A DNA stretch of 37,687 nt from Planctomycetota bacterium (GTDB lineage: Bacteria > Planctomycetota > UBA1135 > GCA-002686595). Every line of letters starts with the position of its first letter. The stretch's first letter is position 1. The notes under the pieces were generated by a model. It ran no database searches, was not told the origin of the DNA, and saw nothing but the letters and a program-made list of their open reading frames with translations. The translations under genes and the position numbers were made by a program. Location: positions 1,137 through 38,823 of the forward strand of contig DUDB01000036.1 of the NCBI GenBank assembly GCA_012959525.1. The letters run 5' to 3'. Positions 1 through 7,572 of the stretch are shown here, piece by piece.

Positions 1-35
1 CAAGCTCGCGTAAGTTCTTGATTCTTGGGGACTTG

Positions 36-87
36 CGCCAGCTCAGATTGGAAGGTGCATCGGATTTCTAATCCGATGGGTTTGGCG
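36..87. other. Structured hairpin resembling a tRNA-Arg(UCU) anticodon arm, or a terminator-like stem
   Basis: A perfect 9-bp stem (58-66 with 70-78) closes a 3-nt TCT loop. A second helix, CGCCA at 36-40 with TGGCG at 83-87, encloses it, and a D-arm-like GCTCAG segment lies between. The central part looks like the anticodon arm of a tRNA-Arg(TCT), but no GGTTCGAATCC-type T arm follows, so it is not an intact tRNA. It lies just past the stop codon of the minus-strand esterase gene and could act in RNA 3'-end formation, although no T tract follows the stem on that strand. Either a tRNA remnant or a chance or terminator hairpin; low certainty. Confidence 0.3.
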
Positions 88-89
88 AT

Positions 90-1421
90 CTAGCGCTTTT
101 CCGAACCGAAGATCTCTTGGACTTCTCCGACCACCCACATGTAATGGTCGCCACCGAGCCCGTGGCCGCTGTCTTCATAGATGCGGTAGTCGTGGGGCGC
201 GGTGATCCGATTGAAGGTGGCGAAACTTGTGGAGGGGGGGCAGATCGAGTCCTGCAATCCCACCCCCATGATCGTTGTGCACTGAATGCGATCGGCCAAG
301 TTCATCGTGTCGAAGTAGCTTAGCGTCCGTAGCACCGACGCCTCGGTCCGAGTCTCCTTTGCGGCGAGCCAGTTGATCATGGCGTCGTCCTTGGGAACCA
401 ACCTGGAGTAGTTGATCCAGTCGCAGAGCCAGGGGATGTCGGCGACGCACAGGTCAATGCGCGGATCCAGCGCGGCGGTTGCGAAGGCCAGGCCTCCACC
501 CTGGCTCCCACCCCAGATCGCGATCTTGTCCGGATCGACGTCCTCCCGGGAAGTCAGATAGTCCACGGCACGCACGCAGTCCAGGTAGGCTCCCCGATAG
601 TAGTAGGTCTCCTTGAGATCCAGGCCGCGGATCCAGAAGTCGGTGGGCTGGCCCGGCACGTCATCGACGCTGTTGCCGTGACCACGGACGTTCAAAGAGA
701 GCACGATCATGCCGCGGGTGTTGTTCACCGGCCGCATGTTTTGGCTGTAGCCGGGGACTCTCAGGAGTGCGGCATGGGGACCCTCGGATGAGGGAACCTC
801 CAGCCATCCACGCACTCGAACTCCGCCATGGCTGCGCATGATGACCTCATAGCGCCGCGCGCCTGCTCCCTTTTTCCTCGGGATCTCCTTGAGCTCGTAT
901 TCGGGTTGCACCTTGCTGAGTTCGTCAAGTGACGTGTTCCAGAACTCCCCGAAGTCGGGTTCGCGGGTGAGTTCTGATTGGATGGCTGTCGGCTCGCAAC
1001 CGATCCGGCGGTGACGCTTCACCTCCCGCTCCTCTCCATCCTCGCTCACGAAGCAAGAGACGCGCACGAATCCGGGTACCTTCATTTCGAGTATGTAGTG
1101 GTAGCTCGCCGTCCCGCGCCCTTCCACCTCGATCGGGACCGGCTCGACAACCGGCGCGTCGAAGGCCAGCGTCTCAAGCTCCCAACGGAGCTTGCCATGC
1201 AGTTCATCACCGGAGGTGTTCACCACCTGTGCCGTGAAGGTGACGGTCTGTCCCAGCTCGCACATCCCACCAGGAGCGTCCGCGCTCAAGGAGAGCCGCG
1301 GCCGAACCGCCACATCAGGCGCCATCAAGCCCACGCCATGGGCAAGACCCATGAGCAGGACGGCGGGTATTGCCAGTTGAGGGGCGGCCAGGCGGACCCG
1401 CCTTCTTGCTGAGTCCAGCAT
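90..1421 (-). CDS. Exported acetyl esterase / cephalosporin-C deacetylase-like hydrolase (CE7/AXE1-like)
   Basis: An alpha/beta hydrolase of about 443 residues, expected to remove acetyl or other small acyl groups from sugars or xylo-oligosaccharides outside the cytoplasm. The chosen ATG at 1421 begins a basic stretch and a hydrophobic segment (about residues 11-33) typical of a signal peptide. A longer frame to 1565 would overlap the upstream gene and lacks that signature. A beta-sandwich-like region precedes the catalytic domain. Visible motifs are an oxyanion RGHG, the nucleophile elbow GGSQGG with Ser at about residue 306, an acid in GLQDS and the histidine in DSGHG. GGSQGG is characteristic of the CE7/AXE1 family. 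The start lies 4 nt after the stop of the upstream peptidase gene, so the two are probably co-transcribed. The family is fairly sure; the substrate is not. Confidence 0.8.
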   Translation of the reverse strand: MLDSARRRVRLAAPQLAIPAVLLMGLAHGVGLMAPDVAVRPRLSLSADAPGGMCELGQTVTFTAQVVNTSGDELHGKLRWELETLAFDAPVVEPVPIEVEGRGTASYHYILEMKVPGFVRVSCFVSEDGEEREVKRHRRIGCEPTAIQSELTREPDFGEFWNTSLDELSKVQPEYELKEIPRKKGAGARRYEVIMRSHGGVRVRGWLEVPSSEGPHAALLRVPGYSQNMRPVNNTRGMIVLSLNVRGHGNSVDDVPGQPTDFWIRGLDLKETYYYRGAYLDCVRAVDYLTSREDVDPDKIAIWGGSQGGGLAFATAALDPRIDLCVADIPWLCDWINYSRLVPKDDAMINWLAAKETRTEASVLRTLSYFDTMNLADRIQCTTIMGVGLQDSICPPSTSFATFNRITAPHDYRIYEDSGHGLGGDHYMWVVGEVQEIFGSEKR

Positions 1422-1425
1422 GGGT

Positions 1426-4062
1426 TTACTTGTCGCCCTTGTGCCTTGCCCGATAGCGTGTCTGCCACTCGGCGAAGGCCGCCGACTTGACGAACTCGGC
1501 CATGCTGGTGTCCTCCAGCGTCTCCTCGGGAGTGAACTCGAACCCGAAGTAGCCCCCGAAGTCATCTAGGTGCTGGGCGAGGGCGGGCCAGTCCTCCAGG
1601 GCTTTCAAGGCGTTCAAGAGACCCCACCAGCTCTCCTGGAACTCGGGCTCCAGAGCCATGGCCTGTACAAAGAAGGGGCGTGCCAGGGCGGGTTGCTCGG
1701 CAAACGTCGAGTGCATGCCCCGAAGGAATGTGGGGTAGGTGGCGTCCCCCGTCATGGCCACCAGAGCATCGAGCGACTCGGCCAATTCGGCGGGTTCGGG
1801 ATCCCAGCCGTGGGTGTCGCACACGGCCCAGACAACTGCACCCCGGGCCTCGGGGAAGGTGGCTTCAAAGCGGCCCCGGGCGACGGCCCATTCCGTGCGC
1901 CGCGGGCCCCAGGTGTAGAGCATGGCCATGCGAAGATAGTCGCGCTCCATGGAGAGGCTCTCGGGCAGTCCATCAAGCAGGCCCATTCCCCGGACCAGAT
2001 CGGGATCGTCGTAGTGCACGTGCAGGCCACTCAAGGGAGCCAGGCAGCGGGGCGAGCGGCCCGCCCGCAGATCCGCGAGAGAATCAGGGTGACTGGACAG
2101 CAGCGCGTGGTGCCGAGCCAAGGTGTCACTGGCCCACTCGTCCAGGGAGAGGGCGTGCACATCGATGACCCGGATGGCCTGGGTGCTGTCCCGGTCCAGG
2201 AGCAGCCTGTGGTAGTCGAAGTCGGTCTCTCGCGCCAGCCGCATGACTAACTCGCAACGCTCGGGTTGGTCGTCCGTAGCCGACAGGTGACTGACGCGCA
2301 GCAGGCTGTACTGCCCATCGTCGGTGCATAGCTCGACGGCCCGGCGCCAGAGACGCTCCACCTCCGCCGCCTGTTCCAGCCAGCCTCGCTCGGCGCGGGA
2401 TGCCGGCACCTCGGACTGGCTCAGTGCACGCTGCACCAGCGCTTGGCGGTCGAGGGCGTTGAGAAAGAAAGATGACTCTCCGCTGTCTGCTGCGGCGATG
2501 AGGTCCATGCCGAACAGCATGGCATCGTCCGAATCAGGTGGACCCGGTCCGTCACCGTTCGCCACCGAGGGGCCGCGGGGCAAGCCCAGCAGCTCCCCAT
2601 CCAAACGCTCAAGGAGACGCAGGGTCGTACGAGCCACCTTCTTGACCGAGTCGGCGTGGACCTTGTCCCGTGTGTCGCTGGCGAGATGCGTGTCCTCGTC
2701 GGCACCCGAGCTCAGGCTGAGAACGGGCAGGCCCGCCATGGCGAAGACCCGCGTATCCAGGCGCGACCACTGGTCATCCATGGAGGCGAGCAGCAGCGCC
2801 TCTTCGGCGGCTGGGGCGGCAATGGCTGCGGCCAGGGGGCTGTAGTTGGGGTGGGTAGGGCTGGGGGTGGCGTAGAGGAGGTCGTTTTCCAGGCGCCCGA
2901 CGCGATCCAGGTTGATCAGGGCCACGCCCTGGGCGCCCTTAGGCAGGGAAGGGTCCGCCAGGAAGGCCTTGGCACCCCAGGAGCCCTTCTCCATTCCCAC
3001 CAGGAACAGGAGGGCCAGGCCACGGCGGCCGGGACCGCGCGCGGCCAGGGCATCAGCTACGGAGAGGAGCGCGGCCACCCCCGATGCATTGTCGTTGGCG
3101 CCGGCGTGGACCTCCTCGCGGATCTCGCCCAGGTGGTCCACGTGTGCCGTGAGAAGGATGACCTCGCGTCCCAGTTCCGGGTCACTACCCGGCATCCAGG
3201 CGATCACGTTGGCGGTCTTCGTTTCAGGCTCTACGAGGGCGCGCTTGTCGTGAAACTGAGCTCCCAACTGCACACCGCTGGGAGGAAGGGCTCCTTCGGC
3301 TTTCCCGGACCAATCAGCAGTTGCCAGGGATAGTAACCGTGCGGTGGCCTTCTCCGTGATCATGACCACCGCCGGGTCATTGTGCCGTCCACCACGAGCA
3401 GGGGCTTGCGTGACGATCCCGCGAACCATGGCGCTCGCAACGGACGCGAAGCGCTCATCATACTCGCGCCAACGACAGTCGGTCCCCGGAGTCACGAGCA
3501 TGCCGATGGCTCCCGCTTCGCGGGCACGCAGGACCGCGCCCCGAACCGAGGCCGGACCTTCTTGGATCAATGCCCAGGCTCCAGTCAATTCAGCCTTGGC
3601 GATGTCTGCTTCTTCGCCGGCACCTACGGAGACCAGGGGCCCTTTCAGGTTCCATGCGCGCAGCTGACCCATACGCTCGGGGAGGATCTGCTCACCAAAG
3701 GAAAATTCCAGAGCCGTGTCACCAGCGGTGACCTTTGCTCCGCTGCGTTCGGCATCCACACGGAGCGTGAAAAGAGGGAAGGGTGAGCGCCAACCATCGG
3801 ACCCCCCGGGCGTCCAACCCGACGCTTCCAAGCGTTGGACCACGTGTGCCATGGCCTCGTCCAGACCCGCGCTGGGCGTGGCCCGGCCTCCGCGCTCAGA
3901 GCTGGCCAGATAATCCAGGTCGGCTTCGATGGACTCCAGCTTGATGGCACCCAGGCCACGGCCCAGGGCCGCTGAGTCTTGGGTCGGGGCGGGTGAGGCT
4001 CCGTGGGCGAGAGGGTTGAGGAGTCCCAAAAAAGCCAGAGGGAGGGCGCGCAGAAGGCTCAT
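1426..4062 (-). CDS. M28-family metallopeptidase homologue with PA-like insert and long C-terminal extension
   Basis: About 878 residues. The ATG at 4062 gives a clean signal peptide (MSLLRALPLAFLGLL), whereas the open frame extends further without one, so I chose this start. An N-terminal PA-like insert, about residues 80-270, is followed by an M28 aminopeptidase core. Its metal-ligand motifs are HVDHLG (His307, Asp309), NDNASG (Asp324), a single Glu358, NLDRVG (Asp386) and a late THLASDT histidine. In typical M28 enzymes two adjacent glutamates occur (EE, general base then ligand), but here the first is methionine (MEKG, Met357), so activity may be reduced or lost. The last ~350 residues have helical-repeat character and no family I can name. 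It heads a two-gene unit with the downstream esterase. Likely periplasmic or secreted, with an unknown peptide substrate. Confidence 0.75.
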   Translation of the reverse strand: MSLLRALPLAFLGLLNPLAHGASPAPTQDSAALGRGLGAIKLESIEADLDYLASSERGGRATPSAGLDEAMAHVVQRLEASGWTPGGSDGWRSPFPLFTLRVDAERSGAKVTAGDTALEFSFGEQILPERMGQLRAWNLKGPLVSVGAGEEADIAKAELTGAWALIQEGPASVRGAVLRAREAGAIGMLVTPGTDCRWREYDERFASVASAMVRGIVTQAPARGGRHNDPAVVMITEKATARLLSLATADWSGKAEGALPPSGVQLGAQFHDKRALVEPETKTANVIAWMPGSDPELGREVILLTAHVDHLGEIREEVHAGANDNASGVAALLSVADALAARGPGRRGLALLFLVGMEKGSWGAKAFLADPSLPKGAQGVALINLDRVGRLENDLLYATPSPTHPNYSPLAAAIAAPAAEEALLLASMDDQWSRLDTRVFAMAGLPVLSLSSGADEDTHLASDTRDKVHADSVKKVARTTLRLLERLDGELLGLPRGPSVANGDGPGPPDSDDAMLFGMDLIAAADSGESSFFLNALDRQALVQRALSQSEVPASRAERGWLEQAAEVERLWRRAVELCTDDGQYSLLRVSHLSATDDQPERCELVMRLARETDFDYHRLLLDRDSTQAIRVIDVHALSLDEWASDTLARHHALLSSHPDSLADLRAGRSPRCLAPLSGLHVHYDDPDLVRGMGLLDGLPESLSMERDYLRMAMLYTWGPRRTEWAVARGRFEATFPEARGAVVWAVCDTHGWDPEPAELAESLDALVAMTGDATYPTFLRGMHSTFAEQPALARPFFVQAMALEPEFQESWWGLLNALKALEDWPALAQHLDDFGGYFGFEFTPEETLEDTSMAEFVKSAAFAEWQTRYRARHKGDK

Positions 4063-4284
4063 GATGGGGTCAGGGTAGCAGGGAAGGGCGGTTCTGTAGC
4101 ACCTCGCATTGACAGGTCTTGGGCCCCCAATCACCCTTCCTGCCCCCCTCAGCATCGGCGGCAACCGATGCACCCCTCTCGGCCCGTGGGGGAGGCCTCC
4201 GTTCGCAGACGGAAGAGTCCTCCCTGTTTCCGCGGCTCGGGCAGGACTTCTCAACTGAACCTAGCACGGCACCCGTGACCCGGA

Positions 4285-5340
4285 ATGGGATTCCCCCTCC
4301 GGGGTCATTGGGCCGGGATAGAGTTCCTTGAGTCGTACTGCCTAGACGCCCCGGTCACCGCCCGCGAGGAGTGCCTCGGCTGCGATACGGCCCTCAACCC
4401 ATTTGAATCTGTTTTGACCAAACCCGGCATCCCCAACGAACTCGTCCTCTCGACGTCCTGCTATGGCCCTCGGCTGTGCAACATCGAGGATCAGGCCTTC
4501 AGCGCGGTTGCCATGGGCTTCCGTTGTCTCGAACTGGGGCTCTCCGACCAGCCGGTCAACCTGCTGGGTTGGGAGGACAGTGCCCGCGAGACGGGCATTG
4601 TCGTGGCGTCCGTAGTGGTTGGGTCTCTCAAGCCCCGCTCGGAGAACATGTCCGGAAGCTTGCTCGGGAGTACGAGCAGCGAGGCACGTGAGCAGGCGCT
4701 GAACTCGAGCCGTCGCCACATCCGCCTCGCCCAGCAGATGAAAGCTCCCACGGTCATCGTGCGCGGGTGTGCGGTGGAAGATTCCAGGATCTGTGCCGAG
4801 GCTACCCAATTTGAGGAGCAATTGGTGGAAGCCAGCGATGACGAGCGAGAGGGTGTGCAAGAGCAGATCCGCGAGTTCGTGCACCGGGTACAGCTCAAGG
4901 GACAGAAGCAACTCGAGCACTTCTGCCGCTCGATTTTCACCCTGCGGCGCGAGTTCCCCGACATTCAACTGGCCATCGAGCCCGGCCAGCAGCTCAACGA
5001 TCTTCTGAATTTCGAGGCCGTTCAGTGGACCCTCGAGGACCTCGCCGGCCAGCAGGTCGGCTATTGGCACGATACGGGTCGGATTCACCAGCGCAGCAAC
5101 ATGGGCCTGCCCGACCAGGGCGCCTGGCTCGATGCTTTCTCGAATCGCATGCTGGGCTGCCACCTTCAGGATGCGACCCGGGACCAATCTGAACTGCCCC
5201 CCGGGCAGGGTGAGGTTGATTTCCAGCTCGTTTCCGAATACGTGCCCCGCGAGGCGGCCCGGGTCGTGGAGGTCCATCCCCGCCACGGTCGGGCGGAAGT
5301 GCTTCTTGCCGTCCAGTACCTGTTGGATCGCGGCCTCTGA
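4285..5340 (+). CDS. Xylose-isomerase-like TIM-barrel protein (sugar phosphate isomerase/epimerase superfamily)
   Basis: 351 residues from the ATG at 4285. The core from about residue 50 begins with the beta strand LVLSTSCYG and carries the scattered acidic and histidine positions of the AP-endonuclease-2/xylose-isomerase barrel: ELGLS, IEPGQQ, YWHDTGR, GCHLQDA and VEVHP. These would form the divalent-metal site used in sugar isomerisation or epimerisation. The first ~45 residues contain a CLGC pair and are not typical of the fold. The real start may be downstream, for example TTG at 4414; no strong ribosome-binding site settles this. The substrate cannot be told. It is followed after a 154-nt gap by a DHH phosphoesterase, and the shared direction suggests but does not prove an operon. 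Confidence 0.7.
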   Translation: MGFPLRGHWAGIEFLESYCLDAPVTAREECLGCDTALNPFESVLTKPGIPNELVLSTSCYGPRLCNIEDQAFSAVAMGFRCLELGLSDQPVNLLGWEDSARETGIVVASVVVGSLKPRSENMSGSLLGSTSSEAREQALNSSRRHIRLAQQMKAPTVIVRGCAVEDSRICAEATQFEEQLVEASDDEREGVQEQIREFVHRVQLKGQKQLEHFCRSIFTLRREFPDIQLAIEPGQQLNDLLNFEAVQWTLEDLAGQQVGYWHDTGRIHQRSNMGLPDQGAWLDAFSNRMLGCHLQDATRDQSELPPGQGEVDFQLVSEYVPREAARVVEVHPRHGRAEVLLAVQYLLDRGL

Positions 5341-5494
5341 TTCCTTGGGGCGGAAATGCTCCATAAAATCTGTCGCAGAGACGAATAATAGGAACGTGGA
5401 TTCCAGCTGATCCTGGAGAGCCCAGGGAAACAGAGGGAATCTGCCAAGCATCCCCCCGCCTGTCCGATAGTGGAGGGCAACCACGAACCTCAGC

Positions 5495-6634
5495 ATGCAA
5501 CAGCCCGCCCGATCGCTCTTCCACGGCTCCGGCCGTCCAGGTCCCGTCCCGGCCGGCGGCTTGCTACCCGTGCAGCACCTGCGTGGCGTGCTTGAGGGGG
5601 CCGTCGTGCAAGGACGCGCTCGCTCAGCGGAGCGCATCCTGATTCTCACTCACCGTGGTCCGGACCCGGATGCACTGGGAGCTTGCGAGGGCCTGCGGCA
5701 TCTGATTCAGGTTGGGTTTGGCCTGCAGGCTACGGTGGCCACCCTTGGCCGCATCCACCGCGCGGAGAATCTGGCCCTCGTGCGCGCCCTGGAATTGGAT
5801 CTGGAAGAATACGAGGGAATCGACACCCGGGAGTTTGCGGGCGTGGCACTCGTGGACACCCAGCCGGAGTTCGGTCACACGGTGCTGCCAGAGGACTTGC
5901 CGGTCCTGGCCGTCTTCGACCACCACGTGCCGCCGGTGGTTGAGGGCCGTGAGCCAGTTGGGGTGGCGCACCGGGACGTGCGCCTCAACCTGGGCGCAAC
6001 CGCCTCCATGATCTACGAGTACCTGCGTGATGCGGAGGTGTCCCTGGACACCCGCACGGCGTCCGCACTCTTCTGCGGAGTCCGCTACGACACCGCCGAC
6101 CTCTCGCGAAGCAACTCGGACCTGGACGAGGAGGCCTACTACGAGACCTTCCGTTACGCGGACCGGGCCGCTATCGCCGAGATTCATCACCCGCCCCTAC
6201 CGCGCAGCTACTACGTGGAGCTCTCCAACGCGCTGTCGTTGGCTCGCCAGCACGGCCCTCTCGTCCTAGCCCTGCTCGGTGAGATAGAAAACCCCGAGAC
6301 CGTTGCGGAGATGGCAGATTTTCTCCTGCGGATGAAGGGGGTCAGCTGGGTCGTGGTCGGTGGGGCGTTTGAGGGCGAGTACGTGCTCTCATTGCGTACC
6401 GACTATGCCTTTGGAAAGGCCTATCCCCTGATGGAGCGGGTCCTGGCCGGGGAGGGCTCGTTCGGCGGGCACGGCCATATCGCCGGAGGCCATCTGATCC
6501 TCGAGGACTCTGGAGAGAGCACCATCAAGGAAGTGGAGCGAACGCTGCGCTCCAACGCCCTCGCCGTGATCGCGACCCCTCCCGAAGGGGATGAAGAGAC
6601 GATTCCCACCGAAGGCCGCCTGCTCTCGGAATGA
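5495..6634 (+). CDS. DHH-family phosphoesterase (NrnA/RecJ-like, DHHA1 domain)
   Basis: 379 residues, expected to be a cytoplasmic Mn-dependent phosphoesterase that degrades nano-RNA, pAp or cyclic dinucleotide products. The N-terminal DHH domain shows THRGPDPDA (His53, Asp57, Asp59), VDTQ (Asp121) and FDHH (Asp142-His143-His144), the full metal-binding set. The C-terminal DHHA1 domain ends with GGHGHIAGGHL (about 324-333), the substrate-binding GGH signature. The length is slightly above NrnA (~320-340) because of about 45 extra N-terminal residues rich in Gly/Pro, so a later start is possible. Its stop codon overlaps the start of the ThiD-like gene (ATGA), indicating translational coupling. 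Family sure; exact substrate (nano-RNA, pAp or c-di-AMP) unresolved. Confidence 0.85.
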   Translation: MQQPARSLFHGSGRPGPVPAGGLLPVQHLRGVLEGAVVQGRARSAERILILTHRGPDPDALGACEGLRHLIQVGFGLQATVATLGRIHRAENLALVRALELDLEEYEGIDTREFAGVALVDTQPEFGHTVLPEDLPVLAVFDHHVPPVVEGREPVGVAHRDVRLNLGATASMIYEYLRDAEVSLDTRTASALFCGVRYDTADLSRSNSDLDEEAYYETFRYADRAAIAEIHHPPLPRSYYVELSNALSLARQHGPLVLALLGEIENPETVAEMADFLLRMKGVSWVVVGGAFEGEYVLSLRTDYAFGKAYPLMERVLAGEGSFGGHGHIAGGHLILEDSGESTIKEVERTLRSNALAVIATPPEGDEETIPTEGRLLSE

Positions 6635-7386
6635 GCGCGGACGCCACTCTGCTCTGTATTGGTGGCGTGGACTCCAGCGGGGCTGCGGGGCTGGACGCTG
6701 ACCGGGAGGCGGCTGAGTCCGCCGGCGTGAAGCCGACCCTGGTGCCCACGGCCCATACGGAACAAGACGAGCAGGCCGTGCATGCCCTCGGTGCGCGCAA
6801 ACCGGCGGAATGGCTGGCGGAGGCCCGGGCCGCGCTGCCCTATTGCGACGGCGTGAAGATCGGGCTGCTTCCCGGACCCGAACATATTTTGGCGGCCGGT
6901 GAGCTTCTCGGTGACCTCGGCGACCGGCACTGGGTCCTCGACCCGGTCATCGAGTCCTCGAGCGGGTTCAGGTTCTTGAACACCAGGGCCCTGTGGCTTC
7001 TCCGCGAGGAGTTGCTTCCCTTGGGGCCCGTCCTGACTCCCAACCTGAATGAGGCGGCCCTGTTGGCGGGCGTGGAGCTCATTGCCTTGGGCTCGCGTAA
7101 CAAGCGTGTGGCTGCGGCTCGGAACCTGGTTTCCGGAGGGGCCGAGTCCGTCGTGCTCAAAGGGGGGCATGGCGGCGAGGTCCCCCTTGTGGACCTGGTG
7201 GCGCGGGCCGGCCATGAGCCCTTCTGGATCGAGCGAGAGCGCATCGAGGGATCCCGACGTGGGACGGGGTGTCGCTTTGCCACGGTCCTCGCCGCCCACA
7301 TGGCACAGGGCGTGGGCGTGACACAAGCGGCAGAGCGTGCCGGGGCTTGGGTGGCCAGCTACGTGGCCAGGGGAGCAGGGGCCTAG
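6631..7386 (+). CDS. thiD: ThiD-like hydroxymethylpyrimidine / phosphomethylpyrimidine kinase
   Basis: 251 residues of the ribokinase-like fold. ThiD phosphorylates HMP and HMP-P in the pyrimidine branch of thiamine biosynthesis. Visible signatures are an N-terminal GGVDSSGAAGLDAD (normally G-x-DPSGGAGIQAD), VKIGLL, LDPVIESSSG, LTPNLNEAALLAG and the late anion-hole RGTGCRFAT with its cysteine, which matches GTGC of ThiD. It is coupled by a 4-nt overlap to the DHH phosphoesterase. No other thiamine gene and no TPP riboswitch are visible in the window. The DPSG to DSSG change is mild. A ThiD-related kinase acting on another vitamin B6-like substrate cannot be excluded. Confidence 0.75.
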   Translation: MSADATLLCIGGVDSSGAAGLDADREAAESAGVKPTLVPTAHTEQDEQAVHALGARKPAEWLAEARAALPYCDGVKIGLLPGPEHILAAGELLGDLGDRHWVLDPVIESSSGFRFLNTRALWLLREELLPLGPVLTPNLNEAALLAGVELIALGSRNKRVAAARNLVSGGAESVVLKGGHGGEVPLVDLVARAGHEPFWIERERIEGSRRGTGCRFATVLAAHMAQGVGVTQAAERAGAWVASYVARGAGA

Positions 7387-7436
7387 AATTGCATCTGTTT
7401 GGGACCCGCCAGAGAGCATGATTTTGGAGCGATCCC

Positions 7437-7464
7437 TTGCCAGAGCGTCAGGTCAGGCTATCCT
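7437..7464 (+). promoter_or_regulatory. Probable sigma70-type promoter of tRNA-Gly
   Basis: TTGCCA (7437-7442) and TATCCT (7459-7464) are separated by 16 nt. The first base of the mature tRNA is 13 nt past the -10 box. Position and spacing fit a tRNA promoter. Confidence 0.6.
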
Positions 7465-7476
7465 CGCAATCCGGAC

Positions 7477-7551
7477 GCGGCTGTAGCTCAGTGGTAGAGC
7501 GCAACCTTGCCAAGGTTGATGTCGAGGGTTCAAGTCCCTTCAGCCGCTCCA
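7477..7551 (+). tRNA. tRNA-Gly (anticodon GCC), CCA encoded
   Basis: The acceptor stem GCGGCTG (7477-7483) pairs with CAGCCGC (7541-7547). A D arm follows with GCTCAGTGGTAGAGC. The anticodon stem CAACC/GGTTG holds loop TTGCCAA with GCC at 34-36. The T arm is GAGGG-TTCAAGT-CCCTT, and the discriminator is U followed by encoded CCA (7549-7551). All four arms fold, so it appears functional and reads GGC/GGU glycine codons. The convergent HyuA-type gene ends 22 nt downstream. Confidence 0.96.
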
Positions 7552-7572
7552 CATTTCACCGTCCAGGGGGTG

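Noticed and set aside
4342..5649. 435-residue minus-strand open frame
   Set aside because: It overlaps the xylose-isomerase-like gene on the other strand and has no domain signature.
6421..7419. 332-residue minus-strand open frame
   Set aside because: It is antisense to the DHH phosphoesterase and ThiD-like genes, whose motifs are intact; the translation shows no recognisable domain.
7477..7572. tRNA-Gly as an integration site
   Set aside because: No integrase gene and no repeat of the tRNA 3' end were seen in the window.
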